Source: Methylobacterium segetis
GTDB lineage: Bacteria > Pseudomonadota > Alphaproteobacteria > Rhizobiales > Beijerinckiaceae
DNA length: 58,470 nucleotides
Assembly (NCBI RefSeq): GCF_004348265.1
Contig: NZ_SMNT01000024.1
Span: 1-58,470 of the forward strand
Direction of reading: 5' to 3'
The translations under genes and the position numbers were made by a program. The notes under the pieces were generated by a model that saw only the letters and a program-made list of their open reading frames with translations, did no database searches and was not told the DNA's origin. Shown piece after piece: positions 34,152 through 41,084 of the stretch. Numbering within the stretch: position 1 is the stretch's first letter; each line of letters starts with the position of its first letter.

Positions 34152-34178
34152 CCCGCCGCCGGTTCCTCCGGCGGCGGG
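34152..34178 (+). terminator. GC-rich hairpin after exaF
   Basis: CCCGCCGCCGG (34152-34162) and CCGGCGGCGGG (34168-34178) form a perfect 11-bp stem with loop TTCCT, 9 bp after the exaF stop. There is no T-run, so it may stabilise the exaF mRNA 3' end or act in factor-dependent termination. Confidence 0.5.
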
Positions 34179-34377
34179 CGCTCCGGGACCTCGGGAGCCG
34201 GGGCGGTTTTCTCAACGCCCGTCCGGGCACCCGGGGTCTCCGGACGGGACCGGGTCTCCCGCTTTCCAAAGCCGGTTCCGATCCGGGCCCCTGTGCGAAG
34301 GAGCGAGCGTGTTGGACCGGGGCGCGGGATCGTGGGAGAACGGGGCTCCCGCTGAGGACGGAGCGGGAGGGGCGCCC

Positions 34378-35046
34378 ATGCAACTCTTGATCGTCGACGA
34401 CCACCCCCTGTTCCGGGACGCGCTCGCGAGCGCCATCCGCCTCGCCTACCCGGACGCGGTGCTCCACGAAGCCGACGGCATCGCCAGCGCCTGCGCCGTG
34501 CTCAGCGCGAACCGCGGCATCGATCTCACCCTCCTCGACCTCTCCATGCAGGGCGTGGCCGGCTTCGACGGCCTCGTCACCATCCGCACGCGCTTCCCCC
34601 GCGTGCCGATCCTCATCGTCTCGGGCCACGAGGATCCGCGCATCATGCGCGAGGCGCTCCAGCACGGGGCGGCGGGCTACGTGCCGAAGGCCGTCGACAA
34701 GGCGACGCTGACGCGGGCGATCTCGGACGTGCTGAGCGGCGCCCTCGCGATCCCGCCCGGGCTCGCCCAGGCGGCGAGCGCGCCGGCCTCGTCCGCGGGC
34801 CGGGGCAAGGCGCCGCTGGCCGAGCGCGTGGCGCGCCTGACGCCGCAGCAATTGCGCGTCCTGATGATGATCCGCCAGGGCAAGCTCAACAAGCAGATCG
34901 CCCACGAGTTGCAGGTCGGCGACTCGACCGTGAAGGCGCACGTCTCCGAGATCCTGCGCAAGCTCGAGGTGATCAGCCGGACGCAGATCGTGATCGAGAC
35001 CGCGCTGCTCGATTTCGAGCAGATCCACAACACGCATCCGGGCTGA
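34378..35046 (+). CDS. LuxR-family (NarL-type) response regulator
   Basis: A 222-residue two-component regulator. The receiver starts at once (MQLLIVDDHPLFRDAL), with the phospho-acceptor Asp54 in LTLLDLSMQG and the conserved Lys in GYVPKAVDKAT. A linker leads to a LuxR helix-turn-helix (LTPQQLRVLMMIRQGKLNKQIAHELQVGDSTVKAHVSEILRKL). The start at 34378 has GGGAGGGG upstream; an upstream in-frame GTG at 34309 would add 23 unrelated residues. Its place after exaF, with the FIST/kinase pair at the other end of the island, suggests it is the output regulator for alcohol oxidation, like AgmR/ErbR or PedR in pseudomonads. Confidence 0.9.
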   Translation: MQLLIVDDHPLFRDALASAIRLAYPDAVLHEADGIASACAVLSANRGIDLTLLDLSMQGVAGFDGLVTIRTRFPRVPILIVSGHEDPRIMREALQHGAAGYVPKAVDKATLTRAISDVLSGALAIPPGLAQAASAPASSAGRGKAPLAERVARLTPQQLRVLMMIRQGKLNKQIAHELQVGDSTVKAHVSEILRKLEVISRTQIVIETALLDFEQIHNTHPG

Positions 35047-35172
35047 GGCGGGCGCCCCGCGAAGAATCCCGAAAAAAAGTGCGTCCGTCGGTGAACCCAC
35101 TGGCGGGGTGGCGCGACCAACGGATGTCAGGGCCGCGATGGATGGCCCGGAAACACCCGAAGGATCCCCGCC

Positions 35173-35529
35173 ATGGCCCGCTCCGCCCTCCTGCCGATCG
35201 CCCTCTCCGCCCTCGTCCTCGCCGGCCTCGGCGGCGGCGCCCGGGCCGACCAGTTCAAGCTCGCCCCCTGCGCCCTGTCCGGCACCTGCTTCGGCCCGAA
35301 AAAGGCCCCCCCGATCAAGTACTTCCCCGGTCTCGGTGTGAAGAAGCCGGGCGGCTACGGCTACGGGCCGGGCTGGGGCTACGGCGCCGCCGCGCTCGCG
35401 GGCGGCCTGGCGCTCGGCGCCATCGCCGTGGGTGCGGCGGGCGCGGCCGAGTCCTGCTACGTCGAGCGCCGCCGGATGGAGGACGAGGAGGGCAACGTCT
35501 ACGTCCGCAGGGTCCGCGTCTGCGAGTGA
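35173..35529 (+). CDS. small secreted Gly-rich protein (118 aa)
   Basis: A 118-residue protein with a signal peptide (LPIALSALVLAGLGGGARA). Two cysteines are in APCALSGTC; a Gly/Tyr-rich stretch (GGYGYGPGWGYG) leads into a hydrophobic Ala/Gly segment (AAALAGGLALGAIAVGAAG), and the charged C-terminal tail has two more cysteines (ESCYVERRR...RVCE). The arrangement suggests a periplasmic or outer-membrane-associated protein. AAGGA precedes the ATG. Unknown function; Methylobacterium-like genomes often have such short GYG-rich exported proteins. Confidence 0.6.
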   Translation: MARSALLPIALSALVLAGLGGGARADQFKLAPCALSGTCFGPKKAPPIKYFPGLGVKKPGGYGYGPGWGYGAAALAGGLALGAIAVGAAGAAESCYVERRRMEDEEGNVYVRRVRVCE

Positions 35530-35665
35530 GGTCAAGTCTTCGCCTCGTCCACCGCTGATCCGCCAAGTCCCGGCGCGGCCGTGGACCCGGTGGATCGGCT
35601 CCTCTACAGTCGAGACGCCCCGAGACACTTGACGAATCGGGGCTCGCCGAAGGGGCAGCCCTGCC

Positions 35666-37357
35666 ATGCGGCAGCCGTTCGACACGCCGTCCTCCGTCGC
35701 CGGGGCGCTTCGCCGGCTCGCCGCAACCCTCCTCCTGCTGACGTGCGGGCTCGCGCCCGCCGCGGCGCAGACCCGGCCCGGCGCCGTCCTCGACCGGGGC
35801 GTCCCCGCGCGCGGAGGCTACGGGGGCGGTCCCATGATCGGGCTGCCCGGCCTCATCGGCATCGTGCCCCGCCTGATCCCGCCGCCGCGCGAGGTCGTCG
35901 AGGAGGACGAGCCGCCGCCCCGCCGACGCCCGGAGGCGACGCGTGCGCCGGAGGTCGAACGCCCGCCGCGCCGCGCCACGCAGGTCCGCGCTGTTCCCGA
36001 ACCCCGGCATCCGCCCCGGCGCCGGCAGGCCGCCCCCGGGCTCGAAGCGTCGCCCAAGCCGGCGCCCAAGCCGCCCAAGGCCGCGGCGCGACCGCCGAAC
36101 CCGCCGCCCGCGAGGCCCGCACCCGGCCCCGCTTCGTCGCCCCCGCCGGCTCGCGCCGCGCTCGCCGAGCCCGGCGAAGTCCCGGGCGAGGTGCTGTTCG
36201 CGCTCCGCCCCGGCGCCCGCCCCGGGACGCTCCGGTCCCTCCTGGCGCGGGAGCGGCTCGATCTCGTCTCCTCCGACACCTTCACCCTCGTGCCGGTCAC
36301 GCTGAACCGTGCCCGCATCCGCGGCGGGCGCTCCGTGGAGTCCCTCGTCGCCGCGCTGGCGCGGGACCCGGCGGTCGAGTCCGCGCAGGCCAACCACGCC
36401 TACGCCCTCGTCGGCGCGGCGCCGGCCTTCGCGGGCGTCCAGTACGCCGCCGGCAAGCTCCGGCTCGACGAGGCACACCGCACCGCCACGGGCCGAGACG
36501 TGCCCGTCGCGGTGATCGACTCCGGGGTCGACGAGGCCCATCCCGCCCTGCAGGGCGCGGTGGCCGAGCGCTACGACGCGCTGGGGAAGGCCGGCCCGCC
36601 GGCGCCGCACCCGCACGGCACCGCCATCGCCGGCCTTCTCGGCGCCCGCGCCCAACTCGCGAGCGCGGCGCCGGAGGCGCGGCTCCTGGCGGTGCGGGCC
36701 TTCTCCGGCGAGACGGCCGCCGGCGCACAGGGCACCACGCTGCATGTCCTGCGGGGCATCGACTGGGCGGCCCGGGCGAAGGCGCGCGTCGTCAACATGA
36801 GCTTCGCCGGCCCCCGGGACGAGGCGCTGGCGCGCTTCCTCGCGGCGGGCGTCCGGGCCGGCACCGTCTACGTGGCCGCCGCCGGCAACGGGGGCCCCGG
36901 CGCGCCGCCCCTCTACCCCGCCGCCGATCCGAGCGTCATCGCGGTGACGGCGACCGACGCCGAGGACCGGCTGTTTCCCGCCGCCAGCCGCGGCGCCCAT
37001 GTCTGCGTGGCCGCACCCGGCGTCGATGTGCTGGTGGCCGCTCCCTCCGGCACCTACGGCTTCTCCTCCGGCACCTCGATGGCGGCGGCGCAGGTGAGCG
37101 GGCTCGTCGCCCTCATGCTGCAGGCGAGGCCCGCGCTCGCGCCGGGCGAGATCCGCGCCGCCCTGGTCCGTGCGGCCCGGGATCTCGGCGCGCCGGGGCC
37201 CGATCCCGAGTTCGGTGCGGGCTTCGCCGACGCGGAGGGCGTCCTGAACGCGCTCATTGCGCCCGCGGTCGCCGCGGCCCAATCCTCCGGCGGCATGAGC
37301 GCGACGCCGATCCCAGGCAGCGGCCAGATCCCCGGCAGCGATCAGGCGCGGCCGTGA
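35666..37357 (+). CDS. exported subtilisin-like serine protease (S8)
   Basis: A 563-residue protein: signal peptide (RRLAATLLLLTCGLAPAAAQ), a Pro/Arg-rich linker to about residue 170, a prodomain-like module at 174-250 (GEVLFALRPGARPGTLRSLL ... LARDPAVESAQANHAYAL), then the S8 catalytic domain. The triad is visible: Asp285 (VAVIDSGVD), His317 (HPHGTAIAG) and Ser471 (SSGTSMAAAQVSG), with the oxyanion Asn in AAAGNGGPG. It should be active in the periplasm or be anchored through the linker. It precedes an ECF sigma/anti-sigma pair by 70 bp in the same direction, suggesting a shared regulon. Confidence 0.9.
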   Translation: MRQPFDTPSSVAGALRRLAATLLLLTCGLAPAAAQTRPGAVLDRGVPARGGYGGGPMIGLPGLIGIVPRLIPPPREVVEEDEPPPRRRPEATRAPEVERPPRRATQVRAVPEPRHPPRRRQAAPGLEASPKPAPKPPKAAARPPNPPPARPAPGPASSPPPARAALAEPGEVPGEVLFALRPGARPGTLRSLLARERLDLVSSDTFTLVPVTLNRARIRGGRSVESLVAALARDPAVESAQANHAYALVGAAPAFAGVQYAAGKLRLDEAHRTATGRDVPVAVIDSGVDEAHPALQGAVAERYDALGKAGPPAPHPHGTAIAGLLGARAQLASAAPEARLLAVRAFSGETAAGAQGTTLHVLRGIDWAARAKARVVNMSFAGPRDEALARFLAAGVRAGTVYVAAAGNGGPGAPPLYPAADPSVIAVTATDAEDRLFPAASRGAHVCVAAPGVDVLVAAPSGTYGFSSGTSMAAAQVSGLVALMLQARPALAPGEIRAALVRAARDLGAPGPDPEFGAGFADAEGVLNALIAPAVAAAQSSGGMSATPIPGSGQIPGSDQARP

Positions 37358-37427
37358 CCGGGCCGCGGATTCTTTCGCCCTCCCGTGAACCGACGCCCCC
37401 TCCCGCGCGACGAACCGGGGAGCACGG

Positions 37428-37988
37428 ATGAGGGACATCCCGGACGCGGACCTCGTCGCCCGCATCGCCCGGGGCGACCGGGCCGCGATGCAGGCGCTGT
37501 ACGCCCGCCACGCCACTGCCGTGTACCGGTTCCTGGTGCGCCTCCTCCGGGATGCGGCCGGCGCGGAGGATCTCGTGAGCGACGTGTTCTTCGATGTCTG
37601 GCAGCAGGCCGGCCGCTACGAGGGCCGCGCCAGCGTCACGACCTGGATGCTGTCGATCGCCCGCTTCAAGGCGCTCTCGGCCCTGCGGCGGCGCCCGCAC
37701 GCGGCGCTGGACCCGGAGACGGCCGAGGCCGTGCCCGACGAGGCCGACACGCCCGAGACCGTCCTGCAGAAGGCGGGAAAGTCGGAGGCCCTGCGCCGCT
37801 GCATCGCGGCCCTGTCCGCCGAGCACCGGATGGTGGTCGATCTCGTCTACTATCACGACCTCTCCGTCGAGGAGGTGGCGCAGGTCCTCGCCATACCCGC
37901 GGGCACCGTGAAGACCCGCCTGTTCCACGCGCGCAAGCGCCTGTCCGAGCACCTGCTCGCCGCCGGCATCGACCGCGGCTGGCCCTGA
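37428..37988 (+). CDS. ECF-type RNA polymerase sigma factor
   Basis: A 186-residue sigma factor with only regions 2 and 4. Region 2 is ALYARHATAVYRFLVRLLRD...AEDLVSDVFFDVWQQAGRYEG...SIARFKALSALRRR; region 4 is ALSAEHRMVVDLVYYHDLSVEEVAQVLAIPAGTVKTRLFHARKRL. No extra C-terminal domain is present. It is followed 12 bp later by a membrane-bound anti-sigma gene and preceded by the S8 protease gene, the usual sigma/anti-sigma order. The sigma presumably directs its own operon, but I could not define its promoter. Confidence 0.93.
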   Translation: MRDIPDADLVARIARGDRAAMQALYARHATAVYRFLVRLLRDAAGAEDLVSDVFFDVWQQAGRYEGRASVTTWMLSIARFKALSALRRRPHAALDPETAEAVPDEADTPETVLQKAGKSEALRRCIAALSAEHRMVVDLVYYHDLSVEEVAQVLAIPAGTVKTRLFHARKRLSEHLLAAGIDRGWP

Positions 37989-38000
37989 GGTGATCCGCCC

Positions 38001-38699
38001 ATGCCCTCCACCCCGAAGACGCCCCCCGAGCCGGACGACCTCGACCTCATCCTGCCCTGGCGGACGACGGGCCGCCTCGACCCCGCGGATTCGGCCCGCA
38101 TCGAGGCGGCGCTCGCCCGCGATCCCGACCTCGCCCGCCGGCTCGCGATCGCCGAGGCCGAGCGGGACGAGACGATCGCGGTCAACGAGGCGATCGGCGC
38201 GCCCTCGCGGGCGGCCCGCGACGCGCTCTTCGCGCGGATCGACGCGGATCTCGCGGCGCAGGCCGGGCGGAGCCCGCGGGGCTGGCTGGCGCGTCTCGGC
38301 GAGGCCCTGTCCGGCCTCTCCCCGCCGGCGCTGGCCGGCCTCGGCCTCGCCGCCTGCCTCGTGATCCTGGGGCAGGCCGGGCTTCTCGCCGGCGCGCTCC
38401 TGCAGGAGCGGGGCGGTCCCGCCTACGAGACGGCCTCGCACGGCGGCGGAGGCGCGGCCGGGGCGGGAAGCCACGCCCTCGTCGCCTTCGCGCCCGGGGC
38501 GAGCGCCGCGCAGATCGCCGAGGCCCTGCGCGAGACCGGCGCGGTCATCGTGGACGGCCCGCTCCCGGGGGGCGTGTTCCGGATCCGCCTCGCGACCGGG
38601 CGGCTCGATCCCGCGGCCGTCGAGGCCGCCCTCGACAAGCTCCGGGCGAGGCCGGGCCTCGTGCAGCTGGCTCTGCCCGAGGCGGTGCCCGCCCGCTGA
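38001..38699 (+). CDS. membrane anti-sigma factor with prodomain-like periplasmic part
   Basis: A 232-residue protein. Residues 10-85 form a zinc-less anti-sigma domain (LDLILPWRTTGRLDPADSARIEAALARDPDLARRLAIAEAE). One membrane helix spans about 109-133. The periplasmic part at 157-232 (HALVAFAPGASAAQIAEALRE ... AVEAALDKLRARPGLVQLALP) has the pattern of the subtilisin prodomain/I9-like fold and resembles residues 174-245 of the S8 protease encoded two genes upstream. It should hold the sigma factor at the membrane until a periplasmic event releases it. The prodomain match is my own alignment by eye. Confidence 0.8.
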   Translation: MPSTPKTPPEPDDLDLILPWRTTGRLDPADSARIEAALARDPDLARRLAIAEAERDETIAVNEAIGAPSRAARDALFARIDADLAAQAGRSPRGWLARLGEALSGLSPPALAGLGLAACLVILGQAGLLAGALLQERGGPAYETASHGGGGAAGAGSHALVAFAPGASAAQIAEALRETGAVIVDGPLPGGVFRIRLATGRLDPAAVEAALDKLRARPGLVQLALPEAVPAR

Positions 38700-38734
38700 C
38701 ACCGGGGCACGGCCGCCCTGCGTTACGCACAGCA

Positions 38735-38750
38735 TTAACCCAATCTTAAC
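38735..38750 (+). promoter_or_regulatory. CtrA-type box TTAA-N7-TTAAC
   Basis: TTAA (38735-38738), seven bases, TTAAC (38746-38750): an exact match to the full CtrA recognition pattern, in the 107-bp promoter region of the cysteine protease gene. Confidence 0.6.
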
Positions 38751-38788
38751 CGGCCGATTGCGGGCGGAGCCGGGCCGTGAGACGTTCG

Positions 38789-38804
38789 TTAATGAAAGCT
38801 TAAC
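38789..38804 (+). promoter_or_regulatory. second CtrA-type box TTAA-N7-TTAAC
   Basis: TTAA (38789-38792), seven bases, TTAAC (38800-38804), two bases before the ATG at 38807. This position would overlap the transcript start, or the leader if the ATG at 38819 is used. Confidence 0.55.
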
Positions 38805-38806
38805 GG

Positions 38807-39481
38807 ATGGGCTCGGCGATGCGGTTCGCAGGTCTGAAGCAGCGGATTACGGTGTCGGCCCGGCGCGGGCTCGGGCGCTGCGCCCTGGCGGGGCTCGCCC
38901 TCGCGGCTCTCGCCGCACCGGCGGCGGCCCAGAGCTACGCGGCCCTGCCCTCGGTCCCGAGCGCGGCCGTCGTGGCCGGCGATGCGCGGCCGATCTCGGC
39001 CTGGGTCACCTTCTGCCAGGGCTACGCGGCCGAGTGCGCCGTCGACCGCAGCGAGCCCGCCTCCATCGCCCTCACGCCGGGGATCTGGAACACCATCGTC
39101 TCGGTCAACCGCCGGGTGAACAAGGCGGTGCGCGCGATGACCGACATGGACCACCTCAACGTCCCGGACCGCTGGGACATGGCCGAGGACGGCATCGGCG
39201 ATTGCGAGGACTTCCAGCTCCTCAAGCGCCACATGCTGGCGGAGGCCGGACTGCCCCGCCGGGCCATGCGGATGACCGTGGTGATCGACGAGAAGGGCGA
39301 GGGCCACGCCGTCCTGACGCTCATCACCGACCGCGGCGACTTCATCCTCGACAACAAGACGAGCACCGTCCTGCCCTGGCGGCAGACCGGCTACGCCTTC
39401 ATCAAGCGCGAGAGCCAGGACGCGATCGGCTGGGTCTCCCTCGGCCGCACGCCCTCGCCGACCATGACGGCCAACCGCTAG
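38807..39481 (+). CDS. transglutaminase-like cysteine peptidase (BTLCP/LapG-like)
   Basis: A 224-residue periplasmic protease with a signal peptide (CALAGLALAALAAPAAAQS). The family triad is visible: Cys in EDGIGDCEDFQLLKR, His in GEGHAVLTL and Asp in DFILDNKTS. These bacterial transglutaminase-like proteins include LapG, which cuts adhesins under c-di-GMP control. No LapD or large adhesin is adjacent. Two CtrA boxes lie directly in front. The start may be 38807 or the ATG at 38819; the second leaves a better-sized n-region and clears the upstream box. Confidence 0.88.
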   Translation: MGSAMRFAGLKQRITVSARRGLGRCALAGLALAALAAPAAAQSYAALPSVPSAAVVAGDARPISAWVTFCQGYAAECAVDRSEPASIALTPGIWNTIVSVNRRVNKAVRAMTDMDHLNVPDRWDMAEDGIGDCEDFQLLKRHMLAEAGLPRRAMRMTVVIDEKGEGHAVLTLITDRGDFILDNKTSTVLPWRQTGYAFIKRESQDAIGWVSLGRTPSPTMTANR

Positions 39482-39665
39482 CGCCGTCTCGAGGGGGGTG
39501 GAGCCCGGACCGCGCGAGGACCGGGGGCCGCATCGGGGCCTTCTTCCTGATCCGGGGATCCGCGAGGAGGCTCGAGTCCCGATCCGGGACGGGGTGGAGC
39601 GGAGTGCGTTCAGGCTTCGTCAAGCACGAGGCGCGAGGCTGGCAGCGTTCCGGAGCCTCCCGCCC

Positions 39666-39989
39666 ATGACGCCACGCTTCCTCGCATGCTCCGTGCTGGG
39701 AGCCTGGCTCGCCGGAGCGTTTCCGGCCGGTGCGGGCGACGCGGCCGATCGTCATCAGGCGTGGCAGGGCTGCCTGCATCGCAGCTTCACCGTGCAGGCC
39801 GCGCTCACGAGCCGGACGCTCGCCGCGGACGCGGCGTTGCGCGCCTGCAAGGATGCCGAGGCCGCCTACCTCTCGGCGCTCGGGACATCGCCGCTGCTCG
39901 ACGGCGACGACGTGGCCCGCGTGCGCCCCGCCCTCCTCCTGAGGGCCAGAGGCTGGCTCCTGCGCCGGAACGGCCCGCGGACCCTCTAG
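39666..39989 (+). CDS. small secreted protein (107 aa), unknown
   Basis: A 107-residue protein with a signal peptide (RFLACSVLGAWLAGAFPAGAG). The mature part is helical, with two cysteines (WQGCLHRSF and LRACKDAEAAY) and a basic end (RARGWLLRRNGPRTL). The cysteines are about 33 residues apart and could pair. It lies between the protease gene and the convergent mucR-like gene (10-bp gap). The long upstream space (39482-39665) shows no clear promoter. No family recognised. Confidence 0.6.
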   Translation: MTPRFLACSVLGAWLAGAFPAGAGDAADRHQAWQGCLHRSFTVQAALTSRTLAADAALRACKDAEAAYLSALGTSPLLDGDDVARVRPALLLRARGWLLRRNGPRTL

Positions 39990-39999
39990 GAATCGATCC

Positions 40000-40530
40000 T
40001 CAGGCTGCGGCCACGGCCGCCTTGCGGCTCGCCCGGCTCTTGCCGGCCCCCGGGGGGCGGCGCGCGCCATCGGTCGCCACCGGCTCGGCCTCCTCCGGCG
40101 ACGCCTCCAGGCCGAGCCGGCCCGGCTGGCCGAGGCCGAGGCTCTTGGCGAGGGCGGAGCGCTGCGCCGAGTAATTGGCCGACGTGGTCGGATAATCGGC
40201 CGGCAATCCGTAGCGCTCGCGGTAGCTGTGCGGGTCGAGCCCGTGCTTCGTCAGGTGCCGCTTCAGCGTCTTGTACGACTTGCCGTCGATGAAGCTGATC
40301 AGGCCGTCCGGCCGGATCGACTTGCGGATCTGAGCCGTCGTCGGCTTCTCGACCACGTCGGCCTCGACCTTGGGCGTGCCGTCCGCCAGGCTCTTCAGTG
40401 CCTCGTGGACGCTCGCGATCAGAGCCGGAAGATCGGCAGTGGGAACGGAATTGTTCGAGACGTAAGCGGAGACCACATCAACAGTGCGCTCGATGCCGAC
40501 ACTGTGCGGTGCTGGTGCAACCTCAGACAT
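40000..40530 (-). CDS. mucR: MucR/Ros-family transcriptional regulator without the first zinc Cys
   Basis: A 176-residue DNA-binding regulator of the MucR/Ros family, which control exopolysaccharide, motility and cell-cycle genes in alphaproteobacteria. The N-terminal oligomerisation region (DVVSAYVSNNSVPTADLPALIASVHEAL) and the DNA-binding core (FIDGKSYKTLKRHLTKHGLDPHSYRERYGLPADYP) are clear. In classical Ros the finger opens with Cys-x2-Cys before the DGK; here the segment reads LISFIDGK and lacks those cysteines, as in some MucR-like proteins that bind DNA without zinc. The basic tail is Ala/Lys-rich. The start at 40530 fits the family; the longer frame includes the 5' leader. Confidence 0.88.
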   Translation of the reverse strand: MSEVAPAPHSVGIERTVDVVSAYVSNNSVPTADLPALIASVHEALKSLADGTPKVEADVVEKPTTAQIRKSIRPDGLISFIDGKSYKTLKRHLTKHGLDPHSYRERYGLPADYPTTSANYSAQRSALAKSLGLGQPGRLGLEASPEEAEPVATDGARRPPGAGKSRASRKAAVAAA

Positions 40531-41084
40531 GTTCACGATCCTCGACGCTGAATCCCCTCCGCAGCGCAAGTTATGACGATGCGCGGGGAAGGCAAGGACA
40601 AATGTGTAACTACTTCCCAGATGAACACCGTCAGAGCGTGAATTCAAGCGCGATCTCGCGAAAGGACCGCGACCTCTATCTCAAAGCAAGCCAGCAACGT
40701 TGCCCGATTTATGAGCGAATGTTGTGCTTCGTACAGTTCGAAGCCTGGAGTGCGGCGGGAGTTGTGCTCGAAAAGAGGTCGAACCGGCACGAGCCCCACC
40801 TGAATAGGGCAGGATTTGCGAGGCGCCCGCGCCCCATCCGGGCCGCTCCCGGCGAGCGTCCGCAAGCGTACTCTCGTCCCCGTCCCTCGGGTGTGGCCCG
40901 TCACCCGCACACAACATCAAGCGACGTCATGATCATCTCGAAATCGGGCGAGAATCTGCGCTGCAAGATGAACACAGGAACGTCATGAAACCTGATCACG
41001 TTTTTGTGAAACGATGTCATTTAAGAGATTCTTAGTCACTGAAGGCGAAACATCTTATCCACGAATGGATTAGGGGGGATCGCC
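40531..41084. promoter_or_regulatory. 554-bp divergent regulatory region between mucR and the chemoreceptor
   Basis: The region is clearly richer in A and T than its flanks, most of all at 40610-40720 and 40920-41075. It carries promoters for the leftward mucR and the rightward chemoreceptor genes, including an EcfG-type promoter at 40977-41002. An open frame at 40398-40988 crosses it but overlaps mucR, and its codon use is unlike the neighbours. I see no RNA gene. Confidence 0.6.
40977..41002 (+). promoter_or_regulatory. EcfG-type general-stress promoter (GGAAC-N17-CGTT)
   Basis: GGAAC at 40977-40981, 17 bases, CGTT at 40999-41002. This matches the -35/-10 elements recognised by EcfG, the PhyR/NepR-controlled sigma factor of alphaproteobacteria. 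It ends 82 bp before the chemoreceptor start codon. Confidence 0.55.

Noticed and set aside
31162..35685. Very long minus-strand open frame (about 1500 codons) opposite pedF, exaF and the response regulator
   Set aside because: It is the antisense shadow of strongly recognised genes in GC-rich DNA; its translation is rich in Arg, Gly, Asp and His with no domain.
40398..40988. Plus-strand open frame of 196 codons crossing the mucR promoter
   Set aside because: It overlaps mucR, has no ribosome binding site at a sensible start, and its codon use is unlike its neighbours.
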